From NCBI RefSeq assembly GCF_000981805.1, contig NZ_CP011132.1, positions 1,178,001 to 1,242,000 of the forward strand: a stretch of DNA of 64,000 nucleotides, written 5' to 3'. The translations under genes and the position numbers were made by a program. Shown here piece after piece: positions 8,473 to 17,709 of this stretch. Under the pieces are notes generated by a model, which was not told the DNA's origin, did not search any database, and was given only the letters and a program-made list of their open reading frames with translations. Source of the DNA: Citrobacter amalonaticus Y19. GTDB lineage: Bacteria > Pseudomonadota > Gammaproteobacteria > Enterobacterales > Enterobacteriaceae. Numbering within the stretch: the first letter of the stretch is position 1; every line of letters starts with the position of its first letter.

Positions 8473-9549
8473 TTGACACGTCTAACCCTGGCGTTAGATG
8501 TCATGGGGGGAGATTTTGGCCCTTCCGTGACAGTGCCTGCAGCATTGCAGGCACTGAATTCTAATTCACAACTCACACTTCTTTTAGTCGGGGATCCCGA
8601 TACAATCACGCCATTACTCGCTAAAGCTGACTTTGAACAACGTTCGCGTCTGCAGATTATCCCTGCTCAGTCAGTTATCGCCAGTGATGCCCGGCCTTCG
8701 CAGGCAATCCGCGCCAGTCGCGGTAGCTCGATGCGTGTGGCGTTGGAACTCGTGAAAGAAGGGCGAGCACAAGCCTGTGTCAGCGCCGGGAATACCGGAG
8801 CGCTCATGGGACTTGCAAAGTTATTGCTCAAACCGCTGGACGGTATTGAGCGTCCTGCGTTGGTGACAGTTTTACCGCACCAGCAGAAAGGAAAGACGGT
8901 GGTCCTCGATTTGGGGGCAAATGTCGATTGCGACAGCAACATGCTGGTGCAATTTGCCATTATGGGCTCGGTGCTTGCGGAAGAAGTGGTTGGTATTAAC
9001 AACCCTCGCGTGGCCTTGCTCAACATCGGCGAAGAAGAAACCAAGGGTCTCGACAGTATTCGGGATGCCTCTGTGGTGCTAAAAACAATCCCTTCCATCA
9101 ATTACATCGGCTATCTTGAAGCCAATGAGTTATTGACGGGGAAAACGGATGTTCTGGTATGTGACGGTTTTACAGGCAATGTCACATTAAAGACGATGGA
9201 AGGTGTTGTCAGAATGTTCCTTTCACTGCTGAAATCTCAGGGTGAGGGTAAAAAACGGTCGTGGTGGCTGCTGATATTAAAACGTTGGTTACAAAAAAGC
9301 CTGGCGAGGCGATTCAGTCACCTCAACCCCGACCAGTATAATGGCGCCTGTCTGTTAGGATTGCGCGGCACGGTGATAAAAAGTCATGGTGCGGCCAATC
9401 AGCGAGCGTTTACCGTCGCGATTGAACAGGCAGTGCAGGCGGTGCAGCGACAAGTTCCTCAGCGAATTGCCGCTCGCCTGGAATCTGTATACCCAGCTGG
9501 ATTTACAATGCTGGACGCTGGCAATGGCGACACATCACAGCCACACTGA
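8473..9549 (+). CDS. plsX: Phosphate acyltransferase PlsX
   Basis: PlsX makes acyl-phosphate from acyl-ACP and phosphate, feeding PlsY in phosphatidic-acid synthesis. It is a peripheral membrane protein. It has 358 residues, from a TTG start at 8473 (LTLALDVMGGDFGPS follows), the same unusual start as in E. coli. Seen: the DVMGGDFGP N-terminal motif, SAGNTGALMGLA, the VLDLGANVDC strand and the CDGFTGNVTLKTMEG motif. The last dozen residues (FTMLDAGNGDTSQPH) differ from the E. coli tail. The 80-base gap after rpmF holds no clear terminator, so both are probably on one message. Confidence 0.96.
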   Translation: MTRLTLALDVMGGDFGPSVTVPAALQALNSNSQLTLLLVGDPDTITPLLAKADFEQRSRLQIIPAQSVIASDARPSQAIRASRGSSMRVALELVKEGRAQACVSAGNTGALMGLAKLLLKPLDGIERPALVTVLPHQQKGKTVVLDLGANVDCDSNMLVQFAIMGSVLAEEVVGINNPRVALLNIGEEETKGLDSIRDASVVLKTIPSINYIGYLEANELLTGKTDVLVCDGFTGNVTLKTMEGVVRMFLSLLKSQGEGKKRSWWLLILKRWLQKSLARRFSHLNPDQYNGACLLGLRGTVIKSHGAANQRAFTVAIEQAVQAVQRQVPQRIAARLESVYPAGFTMLDAGNGDTSQPH

Positions 9550-9626
9550 TTACGGTGTGGCGTGAGAGCCCCAGCCTCTTAGCCGTTGTGATGCGCGGTA
9601 TATAACCAAAAAGTGACTGAGCGTAC

Positions 9627-10580
9627 ATGTATACAAAGATTATTGGTACTGGCAGCTATCTGCCTGAACAGGTGCGGACTAACGCCGATCTGGAAAAAAT
9701 GGTCGATACGTCTGACGAGTGGATTGTCACCCGTACAGGTATCCGTGAACGCCATATTGCTGCGCCGAATGAAACCGTCTCAACGATGGGTTTTGAGGCG
9801 GCTCAACGCGCGCTGGAAATGGCGGGCATTGATAAAGAACAGATTGGCTTGATTGTGGTAGCGACCACCTCAGCGACACATGCATTCCCCAGCGCAGCAT
9901 GCCAGATTCAGAACATGCTGGGCATCAAAGGCTGCCCGGCATTTGACGTCGCCGCAGCATGCGCCGGTTTTACTTACGCGTTGAGCGTTGCCGATATGTA
10001 CGTTAAATCCGGCGCGGTCAAACACGCGCTGGTGATCGGTTCCGATGTTCTGGCACGCACCTGCGATCCAACCGATCGCGGAACCATCATTATTTTTGGC
10101 GATGGTGCAGGTGCCGTGGTGCTGAGCACCTCCGACAAGCCGGGCATCATCTCTACCCACCTGCATGCAGACGGCCGTTATGGCGAACTGCTGACGCTGC
10201 CGAATGCCGATCGTGTGAATCCGGAAAATTCGATTCATCTGACCATGGCCGGTAACGAAGTGTTCAAAGTGGCAGTCACTGAGCTTGCGCACATCGTTGA
10301 CGAGACGCTGGAGGCCAATAACCTCGATCGTTCAGAACTCGACTGGCTGGTTCCACACCAGGCTAACCTGCGTATCATCAGTGCGACGGCCAAAAAACTG
10401 GGCATGTCGATGGACAATGTGGTGGTGACTCTGGACAGACACGGTAACACGTCTGCGGCCTCCGTCCCTTGCGCGCTGGATGAAGCCGTGCGTGACGGAC
10501 GTATCAAAGAAGGTCAGCTCGTGTTGCTTGAAGCCTTTGGCGGTGGATTCACCTGGGGCTCCGCGCTGGTTCGTTTCTAG
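9627..10580 (+). CDS. fabH: Beta-ketoacyl-ACP synthase III
   Basis: FabH starts fatty-acid synthesis by condensing acetyl-CoA with malonyl-ACP. It has 317 residues, the E. coli length. The thiolase-fold triad is present: Cys112 in AAACAGF, His in WLVPHQANLRII and Asn in HGNTSAASV. The start is the ATG at 9627; a TTG-type extension upstream in another frame is not relevant. It is followed after 15 bases by fabD, so fabH-fabD-fabG form one unit, with distal promoters before fabH and yceD known in E. coli. Confidence 0.97.
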   Translation: MYTKIIGTGSYLPEQVRTNADLEKMVDTSDEWIVTRTGIRERHIAAPNETVSTMGFEAAQRALEMAGIDKEQIGLIVVATTSATHAFPSAACQIQNMLGIKGCPAFDVAAACAGFTYALSVADMYVKSGAVKHALVIGSDVLARTCDPTDRGTIIIFGDGAGAVVLSTSDKPGIISTHLHADGRYGELLTLPNADRVNPENSIHLTMAGNEVFKVAVTELAHIVDETLEANNLDRSELDWLVPHQANLRIISATAKKLGMSMDNVVVTLDRHGNTSAASVPCALDEAVRDGRIKEGQLVLLEAFGGGFTWGSALVRF

Positions 10581-10595
10581 TATAAGGATTTAAAC

Positions 10596-11525
10596 ATGAC
10601 GCAATTCGCATTTGTGTTCCCTGGACAGGGTTCCCAGACCGTTGGGATGTTAGCTGATATGGCGGCAAGCTACCCCATCGTCGAAGAGACTTTTGCCGAA
10701 GCTTCTGCGGCGCTGGGCTATGACCTGTGGGCGCTGACCCAACAGGGGCCAGCAGAAGAACTGAACAAGACCTGGCAGACTCAGCCTGCGCTGTTAGCCG
10801 CGTCCGTTGCGCTGTATCGCGTCTGGCAACAGCAGGGCGGTAAAACGCCAGTGCTGATGGCGGGTCATAGCCTGGGTGAATACTCTGCGCTGGTTTGTGC
10901 CGGTGTCATTAATTTTGCTGATGCGGTGCGTCTGGTTGAACTGCGTGGTAAATTCATGCAGGAAGCTGTTCCGGAAGGCACAGGTGGCATGTCTGCAATC
11001 ATCGGTCTCGATGATGCGTCCATTGCAAAAGCCTGTGAAGAAGCGGCAGAAGGCCAGGTGGTCTCACCGGTGAACTACAACTCGCCGGGTCAGGTCGTTA
11101 TCGCCGGGCATAAAGAAGCCGTTGAGCGTGCCGGTGCAGCCTGTAAAGCGGCCGGTGCGAAACGTGCGCTACCGTTACCGGTGAGCGTACCGTCTCACTG
11201 TGCGCTGATGAAGCCGGCGGCGGAAAAACTGGCGGCGGAATTAGCAAAAATTACTTTTAACGCGCCGTCTGTACCGGTTATCAACAACGTGGACGTGAAG
11301 TGCGAAACTGACGCGAACGCCATTCGCGATGCGCTGGTGCGCCAGTTGTACAGTCCGGTACAATGGACGAAGAGCATCGAATTAATGGCGTCGCAGGGTG
11401 TCGAACACCTGTATGAAGTGGGACCGGGTAAAGTTCTCACGGGCCTGACCAAACGTATTGTTGATACCCTGACGGCCTCGGCTCTGAACGAACCGGCGGC
11501 GATGTCGGCGGCACTTGCGCAATAA
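10596..11525 (+). CDS. fabD: Malonyl-CoA:ACP transacylase
   Basis: FabD moves malonyl from CoA to ACP to supply the elongation substrate. It has 309 residues. The nucleophile Ser92 lies in GHSLGEYSAL, with the oxyanion GQGSQ at 10-14 and the conserved VPSHCALMKPA segment carrying the catalytic His. The start ATG at 10596 follows AAGGA at 10583-10587. fabG follows after 12 bases. No irregularity was seen. Confidence 0.97.
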   Translation: MTQFAFVFPGQGSQTVGMLADMAASYPIVEETFAEASAALGYDLWALTQQGPAEELNKTWQTQPALLAASVALYRVWQQQGGKTPVLMAGHSLGEYSALVCAGVINFADAVRLVELRGKFMQEAVPEGTGGMSAIIGLDDASIAKACEEAAEGQVVSPVNYNSPGQVVIAGHKEAVERAGAACKAAGAKRALPLPVSVPSHCALMKPAAEKLAAELAKITFNAPSVPVINNVDVKCETDANAIRDALVRQLYSPVQWTKSIELMASQGVEHLYEVGPGKVLTGLTKRIVDTLTASALNEPAAMSAALAQ

Positions 11526-11537
11526 AAGAGGAACACC

Positions 11538-12272
11538 ATGAGTTTTGAAGGAAAAATCGCGCTGGTTACCGGTGCAAGTCGCGGTATTGGCCGCGCAATT
11601 GCAGAGACGCTCGTTGCCCGTGGCGCGACCGTTATCGGTACCGCGACCAGCGAAAGTGGCGCTCAGGCCATTAGCGATTACTTAGGTGCGAAGGGTAAAG
11701 GTCTGATGTTGAATGTGACTGATCCAGCATCTATCGAATCTGTTCTGGAAAAGATTCGCGCAGAATTTGGTGAAGTGGATATCCTGGTCAATAATGCCGG
11801 TATTACACGTGATAACCTGCTGATGCGAATGAAAGATGATGAGTGGAACGATATTCTCGAAACCAATCTTTCATCGGTTTTCCGCCTGTCAAAAGCGGTA
11901 ATGCGCGCTATGATGAAAAAGCGTCATGGACGTATTATCACTGTCGGTTCTGTGGTTGGTACCATGGGAAATGCGGGTCAGACTAACTACGCTGCGGCGA
12001 AAGCGGGTCTGATCGGCTTTAGTAAATCGCTGGCGCGCGAAGTTGCGTCCCGCGGTATTACGGTGAACGTTGTTGCTCCGGGCTTTATTGAAACGGACAT
12101 GACGCGTGCGCTGACTGATGAGCAGCGTGCGGGTACGTTGGCGGCAGTTCCTGCAGGTCGTCTTGGTGATCCGAAAGAGATTGCCAGTGCGGTTGCATTT
12201 TTAGCCTCTGACGAAGCAGGTTACATCACGGGTGAGACTTTGCACGTCAACGGCGGGATGTATATGGTTTAA
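11538..12272 (+). CDS. fabG: 3-oxoacyl-ACP reductase
   Basis: FabG, an NADPH-dependent short-chain dehydrogenase that reduces beta-ketoacyl-ACP. It has 244 residues. The TGASRGIG cofactor loop (11-18), NNAG (85-88) and the catalytic Ser138, Tyr151 and Lys155 are all present (VGSVVG and NYAAAKAG). The start ATG follows AAAAGAGG. A 277-base gap then separates it from acpP, which has its own strong promoter. That gap contains an ERIC-like palindrome. Confidence 0.97.
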   Translation: MSFEGKIALVTGASRGIGRAIAETLVARGATVIGTATSESGAQAISDYLGAKGKGLMLNVTDPASIESVLEKIRAEFGEVDILVNNAGITRDNLLMRMKDDEWNDILETNLSSVFRLSKAVMRAMMKKRHGRIITVGSVVGTMGNAGQTNYAAAKAGLIGFSKSLAREVASRGITVNVVAPGFIETDMTRALTDEQRAGTLAAVPAGRLGDPKEIASAVAFLASDEAGYITGETLHVNGGMYMV

Positions 12273-12290
12273 CCACGAGATACGCAAAAT

Positions 12291-12400
12291 CATCCAAATT
12301 GCATCAAGGCGGCAAGACCGAAAAGCCTGCGAGCATAGATGACTATGTGACCAGGCATTGAGGACGCAGCCAACACAGAGACAATTTGAAGGGTGACGCG
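12291..12400. repeat. Degenerate ERIC-type palindrome between fabG and acpP
   Basis: About 110 bases with outer arms AAATTG (12296-12301) and CAATTT (12382-12387), the segments CAAGGCGGCAAG and GCAGCCAACACAGAG, and a central palindrome CATAG-ATGA-CTATG (12334-12347). The ends match the shape I know of the 127-bp ERIC/IRU repeat of enterobacteria, while the middle has drifted. The element would fold in the RNA of any read-through from fabG. Confidence 0.65.
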
Positions 12401-12549
12401 TAGAAAAATATTTGCGTTATTATAGGTCTTGGCCTCAAAATAACGTAAAATCGTGGTAAGACCTGCCGGGATTTAGTTGCAAATTTTTCAACATTTTATA
12501 CACTACGAAAACCATCGCGAAAGCGAGTTTTGATAGGAAATTTAAGAGT

Positions 12550-12786
12550 ATGAGCACTATCGAAGAACGCGTTAAGAAAATTATCGGCGAACAGCTGGGC
12601 GTTAAGCAGGAAGAAGTTACCAACAATGCTTCTTTCGTTGAAGACCTGGGCGCAGATTCTCTTGACACCGTTGAGCTGGTAATGGCTCTGGAAGAAGAGT
12701 TTGATACTGAGATTCCGGACGAAGAAGCTGAGAAAATCACCACCGTTCAGGCTGCCATTGATTACATCAACGGCCACCAGGCGTAA
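12550..12786 (+). CDS. acpP: Acyl carrier protein
   Basis: AcpP, 78 residues, the carrier of growing acyl chains for fatty acid, lipid A, lipoate and biotin precursors. The phosphopantetheine site is Ser37 (counting Met) in [19 protein letters not shown], on the four-helix acidic fold. The start ATG follows AGGAAATTTAAGAGT. It is normally very abundant and has its own promoter within the 277-base gap upstream. fabF follows after 86 bases. Confidence 0.98.
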
Positions 12787-12872
12787 GTGAACATCTCCAG
12801 GCGGTCATTCGACCGCCTGAGTTTTATCTTTTTGTCCCACTTGAATCAATTATCCCTCCCTGGAGGACAACC

Positions 12873-14114
12873 GTGTCTAAGCGTCGTGTAGTTGTGACCG
12901 GACTGGGCATGTTGTCTCCTGTCGGCAATACCGTAGAGTCTACCTGGAAAGCTCTCCTTGCCGGTCAGAGTGGCATCAGCCTGATCGACCATTTCGATAC
13001 TAGCGCCTATGCAACGAAATTTGCTGGCTTAGTAAAGGATTTTAACTGTGATGACATTATCTCGCGCAAAGAACAGCGCAAGATGGATGCCTTCATTCAA
13101 TATGGAATTGTTGCAGGCTGGCAGGCCATGCAGGATTCTGGCCTTGAAGTAACGGAAGAGAACGCATCCCGTATTGGCGCCGCTATCGGCTCTGGTATTG
13201 GCGGTCTCGGACTGATTGAAGAAAACCATAGTTCTCTGGTGAACGGTGGACCGCGTAAAATCAGCCCATTCTTCGTTCCGTCGACGATTGTTAACATGGT
13301 GGCCGGTCACCTGACCATCATGTATGGCCTGCGTGGGCCAAGCATCTCTATCGCGACCGCCTGCACCTCAGGCGTACATAACATCGGTCAGGCCGCGCGT
13401 ATCATTGCATACGGCGATGCGGACGCGATGGTCGCGGGTGGTGCTGAAAAAGCCAGTACGCCTCTGGGCGTAGGCGGCTTTGGCGCAGCGCGTGCGCTGT
13501 CTACCCGCAATGAAAACCCGCAAGCAGCCAGCCGCCCGTGGGACAAAGAGCGCGATGGCTTTGTACTGGGTGACGGTGCGGGCATGGTGGTACTGGAAGA
13601 GTACGAGCATGCAAAAGCGCGCGGTGCAAAAATTTATGCTGAAGTCGTTGGCTTCGGGATGAGCAGTGACGCTTACCACATGACGTCACCGCCGGAAAAC
13701 GGTGCAGGCGCTGCCCTGGCGATGGTCAACGCGCTGCGTGATGCGGCGATCGAACCTGGCCAGATTGGCTACGTTAACGCCCACGGAACATCCACGCCGG
13801 CTGGCGATAAAGCGGAAGCGCAGGCGGTTAAAACGGTCTTTGGCGATGCGGCAAGCCGCGTGATGGTGAGTTCCACCAAATCCATGACCGGTCACCTGCT
13901 GGGTGCAGCGGGCGCGGTAGAGTCGATTTACTCTATCCTGGCGCTGCGCGATCAGGCTGTTCCGCCGACCATCAACCTGGATAACCCGGATGAAGGTTGC
14001 GATCTGGACTTCGTTCCTCACGAAGCGCGTCAGGTCAGCGGAATGGAGTACACGCTGTGTAACTCCTTCGGTTTCGGTGGAACCAACGGTTCATTGATCT
14101 TTAAAAAGGTCTGA
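12873..14114 (+). CDS. fabF: Beta-ketoacyl-ACP synthase II
   Basis: FabF elongates acyl-ACP and controls the temperature response of unsaturated fatty acids through cis-vaccenate. It has 413 residues. The thiolase-fold triad is present: Cys164 in ATACTSG, His in NAHGTSTPAGD and His in STKSMTGHLLGAAG, with the C-terminal NSFGFGGTN loop. The start is a GTG at 12873 behind TGGAGGAC, as in E. coli. A terminator follows 20 bases past the stop. Confidence 0.97.
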   Translation: MSKRRVVVTGLGMLSPVGNTVESTWKALLAGQSGISLIDHFDTSAYATKFAGLVKDFNCDDIISRKEQRKMDAFIQYGIVAGWQAMQDSGLEVTEENASRIGAAIGSGIGGLGLIEENHSSLVNGGPRKISPFFVPSTIVNMVAGHLTIMYGLRGPSISIATACTSGVHNIGQAARIIAYGDADAMVAGGAEKASTPLGVGGFGAARALSTRNENPQAASRPWDKERDGFVLGDGAGMVVLEEYEHAKARGAKIYAEVVGFGMSSDAYHMTSPPENGAGAALAMVNALRDAAIEPGQIGYVNAHGTSTPAGDKAEAQAVKTVFGDAASRVMVSSTKSMTGHLLGAAGAVESIYSILALRDQAVPPTINLDNPDEGCDLDFVPHEARQVSGMEYTLCNSFGFGGTNGSLIFKKV

Positions 14115-14134
14115 CCGCCGTTCTGCTTCCAGGC

Positions 14135-14163
14135 AAAAAGGTCCGCTTGTCGGACCTTTTTTA
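14135..14163 (+). terminator. Rho-independent terminator after fabF
   Basis: Eleven-base-pair stem 14135-14145 with 14151-14161, loop CTTGT, then T residues. It closes the fab transcript before pabC. Confidence 0.88.
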
Positions 14164-14232
14164 TTGCGTGTTCTTCCCTTGTCCTGCGCCATCCATCCTG
14201 CGACACTAACGAGCCACGCATAAGGAGCCACC

Positions 14233-15042
14233 ATGTTCTTGATCAATGGCCGTGAACAGGATTCTCTCCCCGCAAGCGATCGCGCTATCCAGTTTGGCGA
14301 CGGTTGTTTTACCACTGCGCGCATTCTCGACGGCACGGTTTCGCTGCTGGCGGCGCATCTTCGGCGTTTGCAGGTGGCCTGCGCGACATTGCGGATCGTC
14401 TTTGATGACTGGGACGCGCTCGAGCGGGAAATGACTACGCTGGCCGCAGGCCATTCGCGCGCGGTTCTGAAGGTGATCATCAGTCGTGGCAGTGGGGGAC
14501 GTGGATACAGCGGCGCGCATTGTCATGACAGCACCCGCATTCTCTCCGTCTTTGCGTATCCACAACATTATGACCGCTGGCGCGAACAAGGGATCTCGCT
14601 CACCTTAAGCCCGGTTCGTCTGGGGCGCAATCCTCTGCTCGCCGGTATTAAGCACCTGAACCGTCTCGAACAGGTGCTAATCCGCTCTCATCTTGAGCAA
14701 ACGGACGCCGACGAGGCGCTGGTTCTTGACAGTGAGGGCTGGGTTACGGAATGCTGTGCGGCTAATTTATTCTGGCGAAAAGACAATGTGGTCTACACGC
14801 CGCGCCTCGATCAGGCGGGTGTGAACGGTATTATGCGACAATTCTGTATCCGGAAACTGGCACAATCGTCTTTTCAGGTTGTCGAAATGAATGCCCGTGA
14901 AGACGCGCTGCGCCATGCCGATGAAATGGTGGTCTGTAATGCGCTGATGCCGATCGTACCCGTTCGGGCTTATGGCGCTAACATGTTGTCTTCTCGTGCA
15001 TTATTTGAGTTTCTGGCCCCACTGTGTGAGCATCCGAATTAG
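14233..15042 (+). CDS. pabC: Aminodeoxychorismate lyase
   Basis: PabC, a PLP fold-type IV lyase that splits 4-amino-4-deoxychorismate into p-aminobenzoate and pyruvate for folate. It has 269 residues. The Schiff-base Lys140 lies in AGIKHLNRLEQVL, and the phosphate-cup segments EGWVTECCAANLFW and AGVNGIMRQ are present. The start ATG at 14233 follows AAGGAG. mltG starts two bases after the stop, so pabC leads the pabC-mltG-tmk-holB-ycfH unit, a conserved enterobacterial order. Confidence 0.96.
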   Translation: MFLINGREQDSLPASDRAIQFGDGCFTTARILDGTVSLLAAHLRRLQVACATLRIVFDDWDALEREMTTLAAGHSRAVLKVIISRGSGGRGYSGAHCHDSTRILSVFAYPQHYDRWREQGISLTLSPVRLGRNPLLAGIKHLNRLEQVLIRSHLEQTDADEALVLDSEGWVTECCAANLFWRKDNVVYTPRLDQAGVNGIMRQFCIRKLAQSSFQVVEMNAREDALRHADEMVVCNALMPIVPVRAYGANMLSSRALFEFLAPLCEHPN

Positions 15043-15044
15043 TC

Positions 15045-16067
15045 ATGAAAAAATTGTTTCGTGTTGTCCTTTTACTGGTTGTTGTATTAGGCATTGCCGC
15101 AGGGGCGGGAATGTGGAAAGTTCGCCATCTGGCGGACAGTAAAATCCTGATTACAGAAGAGACCATTTTTACCCTCAAACCGGGAACCGGGCGTCTGGCC
15201 CTGGGCGAACAACTGTATGCGGATCGGGTCATTAATCGTCCCCGCGTGTTTCAGTGGCTGCTACGGGTCGAACCGGATCTTTCCCACTTTAAGGCGGGAA
15301 CCTATCGTTTAACGCCGGGCATGAGCGTGCGCGAGATGCTGCAACTGCTGGAAAGCGGGAAAGAGGCACAGTTCCCGCTGCGACTGGTGGAAGGCATGCG
15401 GTTAAGTGACTATCTCAAGCAACTGCGAGACGCGCCGTACATCAAACACACTCTGAGCGATGACCGCTACGAAACCGTCGCAAAAGCGCTGGGCCTTGAG
15501 AATACAGAGGGGCTGGAAGGTTGGTTCTGGCCCGATACCTGGATGTATACCGCCAACACCGCAGACATTGCTTTGCTCAAGCGCGCGCATCAAAAGATGG
15601 TGAAGGCGGTTGACCGCGTCTGGGAAGAGCGTGCGGAAGGCCTGCCTTATAAAGATCAAAATCAACTGGTAACGATGGCCTCAATCATTGAGAAAGAGAC
15701 GGCCATTGCCAGCGAGCGCGATCAGGTCGCCTCCGTCTTTATTAACCGCCTGCGCGTCGGGATGCGTCTGCAAACCGATCCTACCGTGATCTATGGGATG
15801 GGGGAGCGTTATAATGGCAAGATCTCGCGCGCGGACCTGGAAACGCCAACGGCCTATAATACCTACACGATCACCGGACTCCCGCCGGGACCGATTGCGA
15901 TGCCGGGTGAAGGCTCTCTAAAAGCGGCGGCACATCCGGCTAAAACACCGTATCTCTATTTTGTGGCCGACGGTAAAGGCGGTCATACTTTTAATACTAA
16001 TCTTGCCAGCCATAACCGGTCAGTGCAGGACTACCTGAAAGTGCTTAAGGAAAAAAATGCGCAGTAA
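15045..16067 (+). CDS. mltG: Endolytic murein transglycosylase MltG
   Basis: MltG (YceG) cuts nascent glycan strands and is thought to set their length. It is anchored in the inner membrane by one N-terminal helix (residues about 5-22, LFRVVLLLVVVLGIAAGAGM) with the enzyme in the periplasm. It has 340 residues, the family length. The LysM-like domain (about 60-110) and the YceG domain are present, with catalytic Glu in ASIIEKETA and the PTVIYGMGERYNGKISRADL stretch. Its end overlaps the tmk start by 11 bases, which implies translational coupling. Confidence 0.96.
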   Translation: MKKLFRVVLLLVVVLGIAAGAGMWKVRHLADSKILITEETIFTLKPGTGRLALGEQLYADRVINRPRVFQWLLRVEPDLSHFKAGTYRLTPGMSVREMLQLLESGKEAQFPLRLVEGMRLSDYLKQLRDAPYIKHTLSDDRYETVAKALGLENTEGLEGWFWPDTWMYTANTADIALLKRAHQKMVKAVDRVWEERAEGLPYKDQNQLVTMASIIEKETAIASERDQVASVFINRLRVGMRLQTDPTVIYGMGERYNGKISRADLETPTAYNTYTITGLPPGPIAMPGEGSLKAAAHPAKTPYLYFVADGKGGHTFNTNLASHNRSVQDYLKVLKEKNAQ

Positions 16068-16698
16068 TTATATCGTCATCGAGGGGCTGGAAGGCGCCGG
16101 AAAAACGACCGCAAAAAATGTTGTGGTTGAGACGCTTGAACAACTCGGTATTCGCGACATGGTTTTTACCCGCGAGCCGGGCGGTACACAGCTGGCAGAA
16201 AAACTGCGTAGCCTGGTGCTGGACATCCGTTCGGTCGGTGACGAAACCATTACCGTAAAGGCCGAAGTGCTGATGTTCTACGCCGCACGCGTGCAACTGG
16301 TTGAAACGGTAATCAAACCTGCGCTCGCAGAAGGTAAATGGGTGATTGGCGACCGTCACGACCTGTCCACACAGGCGTATCAGGGCGGGGGGCGCGGGGT
16401 CGATCAGCAGATGCTGGCGACGCTGCGCGATGCCGTGCTGGGGGACTTCCGCCCGGATCTAACGCTTTACCTGGACGTCACGCCAGAGGTGGGGCTGAAA
16501 CGCGCCCGTGCCCGTGGTGAACTGGACCGTATCGAACAGGAATCGTTTGACTTCTTCAACCGCACCCGTGCCCGTTATCTGGCGCTCGCCGCCCAGGACG
16601 CCAGCATCCGGACGATTGATGCGACACAGCCGCTGGACACCGTGATGAACAATATCCGTACCACCATCACCGAGTGGGTGAAGGAGCAGGGCGAATGA
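16057..16698 (+). CDS. tmk: Thymidylate kinase
   Basis: Tmk phosphorylates dTMP to dTDP. It has 213 residues. The P-loop GLEGAGKTT, the DR motif (GDRHDLSTQAYQG) and the lid with its arginine run (KRARARGELDRIE), type II as in E. coli, are present. The start ATG at 16057 lies inside the mltG end, and its TGA overlaps the ATG of holB (ATGA), so translation of the three is linked. Confidence 0.97.
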   Translation: MRSNYIVIEGLEGAGKTTAKNVVVETLEQLGIRDMVFTREPGGTQLAEKLRSLVLDIRSVGDETITVKAEVLMFYAARVQLVETVIKPALAEGKWVIGDRHDLSTQAYQGGGRGVDQQMLATLRDAVLGDFRPDLTLYLDVTPEVGLKRARARGELDRIEQESFDFFNRTRARYLALAAQDASIRTIDATQPLDTVMNNIRTTITEWVKEQGE

Positions 16699-17699
16699 AA
16701 TGGTATCCATGGTTACGACCTGACTTCGAAAAACTGGTAGCGAGCTATCAGGCGGGAAGGGGTCACCATGCGCTACTGATTCAGGCTTTACCGGGGATGG
16801 GCGACGACGCCTTGATCTATGCGTTGAGCCGTTATCTGCTGTGTCAGCAACCGGATGGACACAAAAGCTGCGGTCACTGCCGTGGCTGCCAGTTGATGCA
16901 GGCAGGCACGCATCCGGACTACTATTCACTGCTCCCGGAAAAAGGGAAAAGTACGCTGGGCATTGATGCGGTACGTGAGGTCAGTGAAAAACTGTATGAG
17001 CGTGCGCGACTGGGCGGAGCAAAAGTGGTCTGGATCCCGGATGCGGCGCTGATGACAGAGGCCGCCGCCAATGCGTTGCTCAAAACGCTGGAAGAACCCC
17101 CCACACAAACCTGGTTCTTTCTCGCCAGTCGAGAACCTGCGCGGTTGCTGGCGACACTGCGTAGCCGGTGCCGTTTACACCACCTCGCGCCACCGGCGGA
17201 ACAGTACGCGGTATCATGGCTTGCACGAGAAGTGACAGCGTCACAAGACGCGTTATTGACCGCGCTGCGCCTGAGCGCCGGTTCTCCGGGAGCGGCGCTG
17301 ACGCTACTGGGTTCCGAAAGCTGGTCCCAGCGTGACGCACTGTGTCAGGCGCTGGCAAGCAGTATTCCTGCGGGTGACTGGTATTCATTATTGACGGTAC
17401 TGAATCACGAACAGGCGCCAGCCAGACTGCACTGGCTGGCGACGTTAATGATGGATGCGCTGAAACGCCAGCACGGGGCCACCGCGATGACCAACGCGGA
17501 TGCCGGACAACTGATCGCCACGATTGCCGGTCAACTGTCCCAGAGGCGTATTCAGGCAATCCTTAACGCCATCTGCCATTGTCGCGAACAACTGCTTAAC
17601 GTTACCGGAATAAACCGTGAACTGGTGTTAACCGATCTTCTTCTGCAAATCGAACATTATCTGCAACCAGGCACCGTGTTGCCTGTTCCTCACCTGTAA
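16695..17699 (+). CDS. holB: DNA polymerase III subunit delta'
   Basis: HolB, delta' of the clamp loader, which opens and places the beta clamp. It has 334 residues, the E. coli length, when started at the ATG at 16695 that overlaps the tmk stop. The longer frame from 16674 would add seven residues from inside tmk. Seen: a degenerate P-loop LPGMGDDAL (delta' binds no ATP), the zinc module C-x8-C-x2-C-x2-C in LLCQQPDGHKSCGHCRGCQL and the SRC-type motif TLRSRCRLH. Confidence 0.96.
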   Translation: MKWYPWLRPDFEKLVASYQAGRGHHALLIQALPGMGDDALIYALSRYLLCQQPDGHKSCGHCRGCQLMQAGTHPDYYSLLPEKGKSTLGIDAVREVSEKLYERARLGGAKVVWIPDAALMTEAAANALLKTLEEPPTQTWFFLASREPARLLATLRSRCRLHHLAPPAEQYAVSWLAREVTASQDALLTALRLSAGSPGAALTLLGSESWSQRDALCQALASSIPAGDWYSLLTVLNHEQAPARLHWLATLMMDALKRQHGATAMTNADAGQLIATIAGQLSQRRIQAILNAICHCREQLLNVTGINRELVLTDLLLQIEHYLQPGTVLPVPHL

Positions 17700-17709
17700 G
17701 AGAGACATT

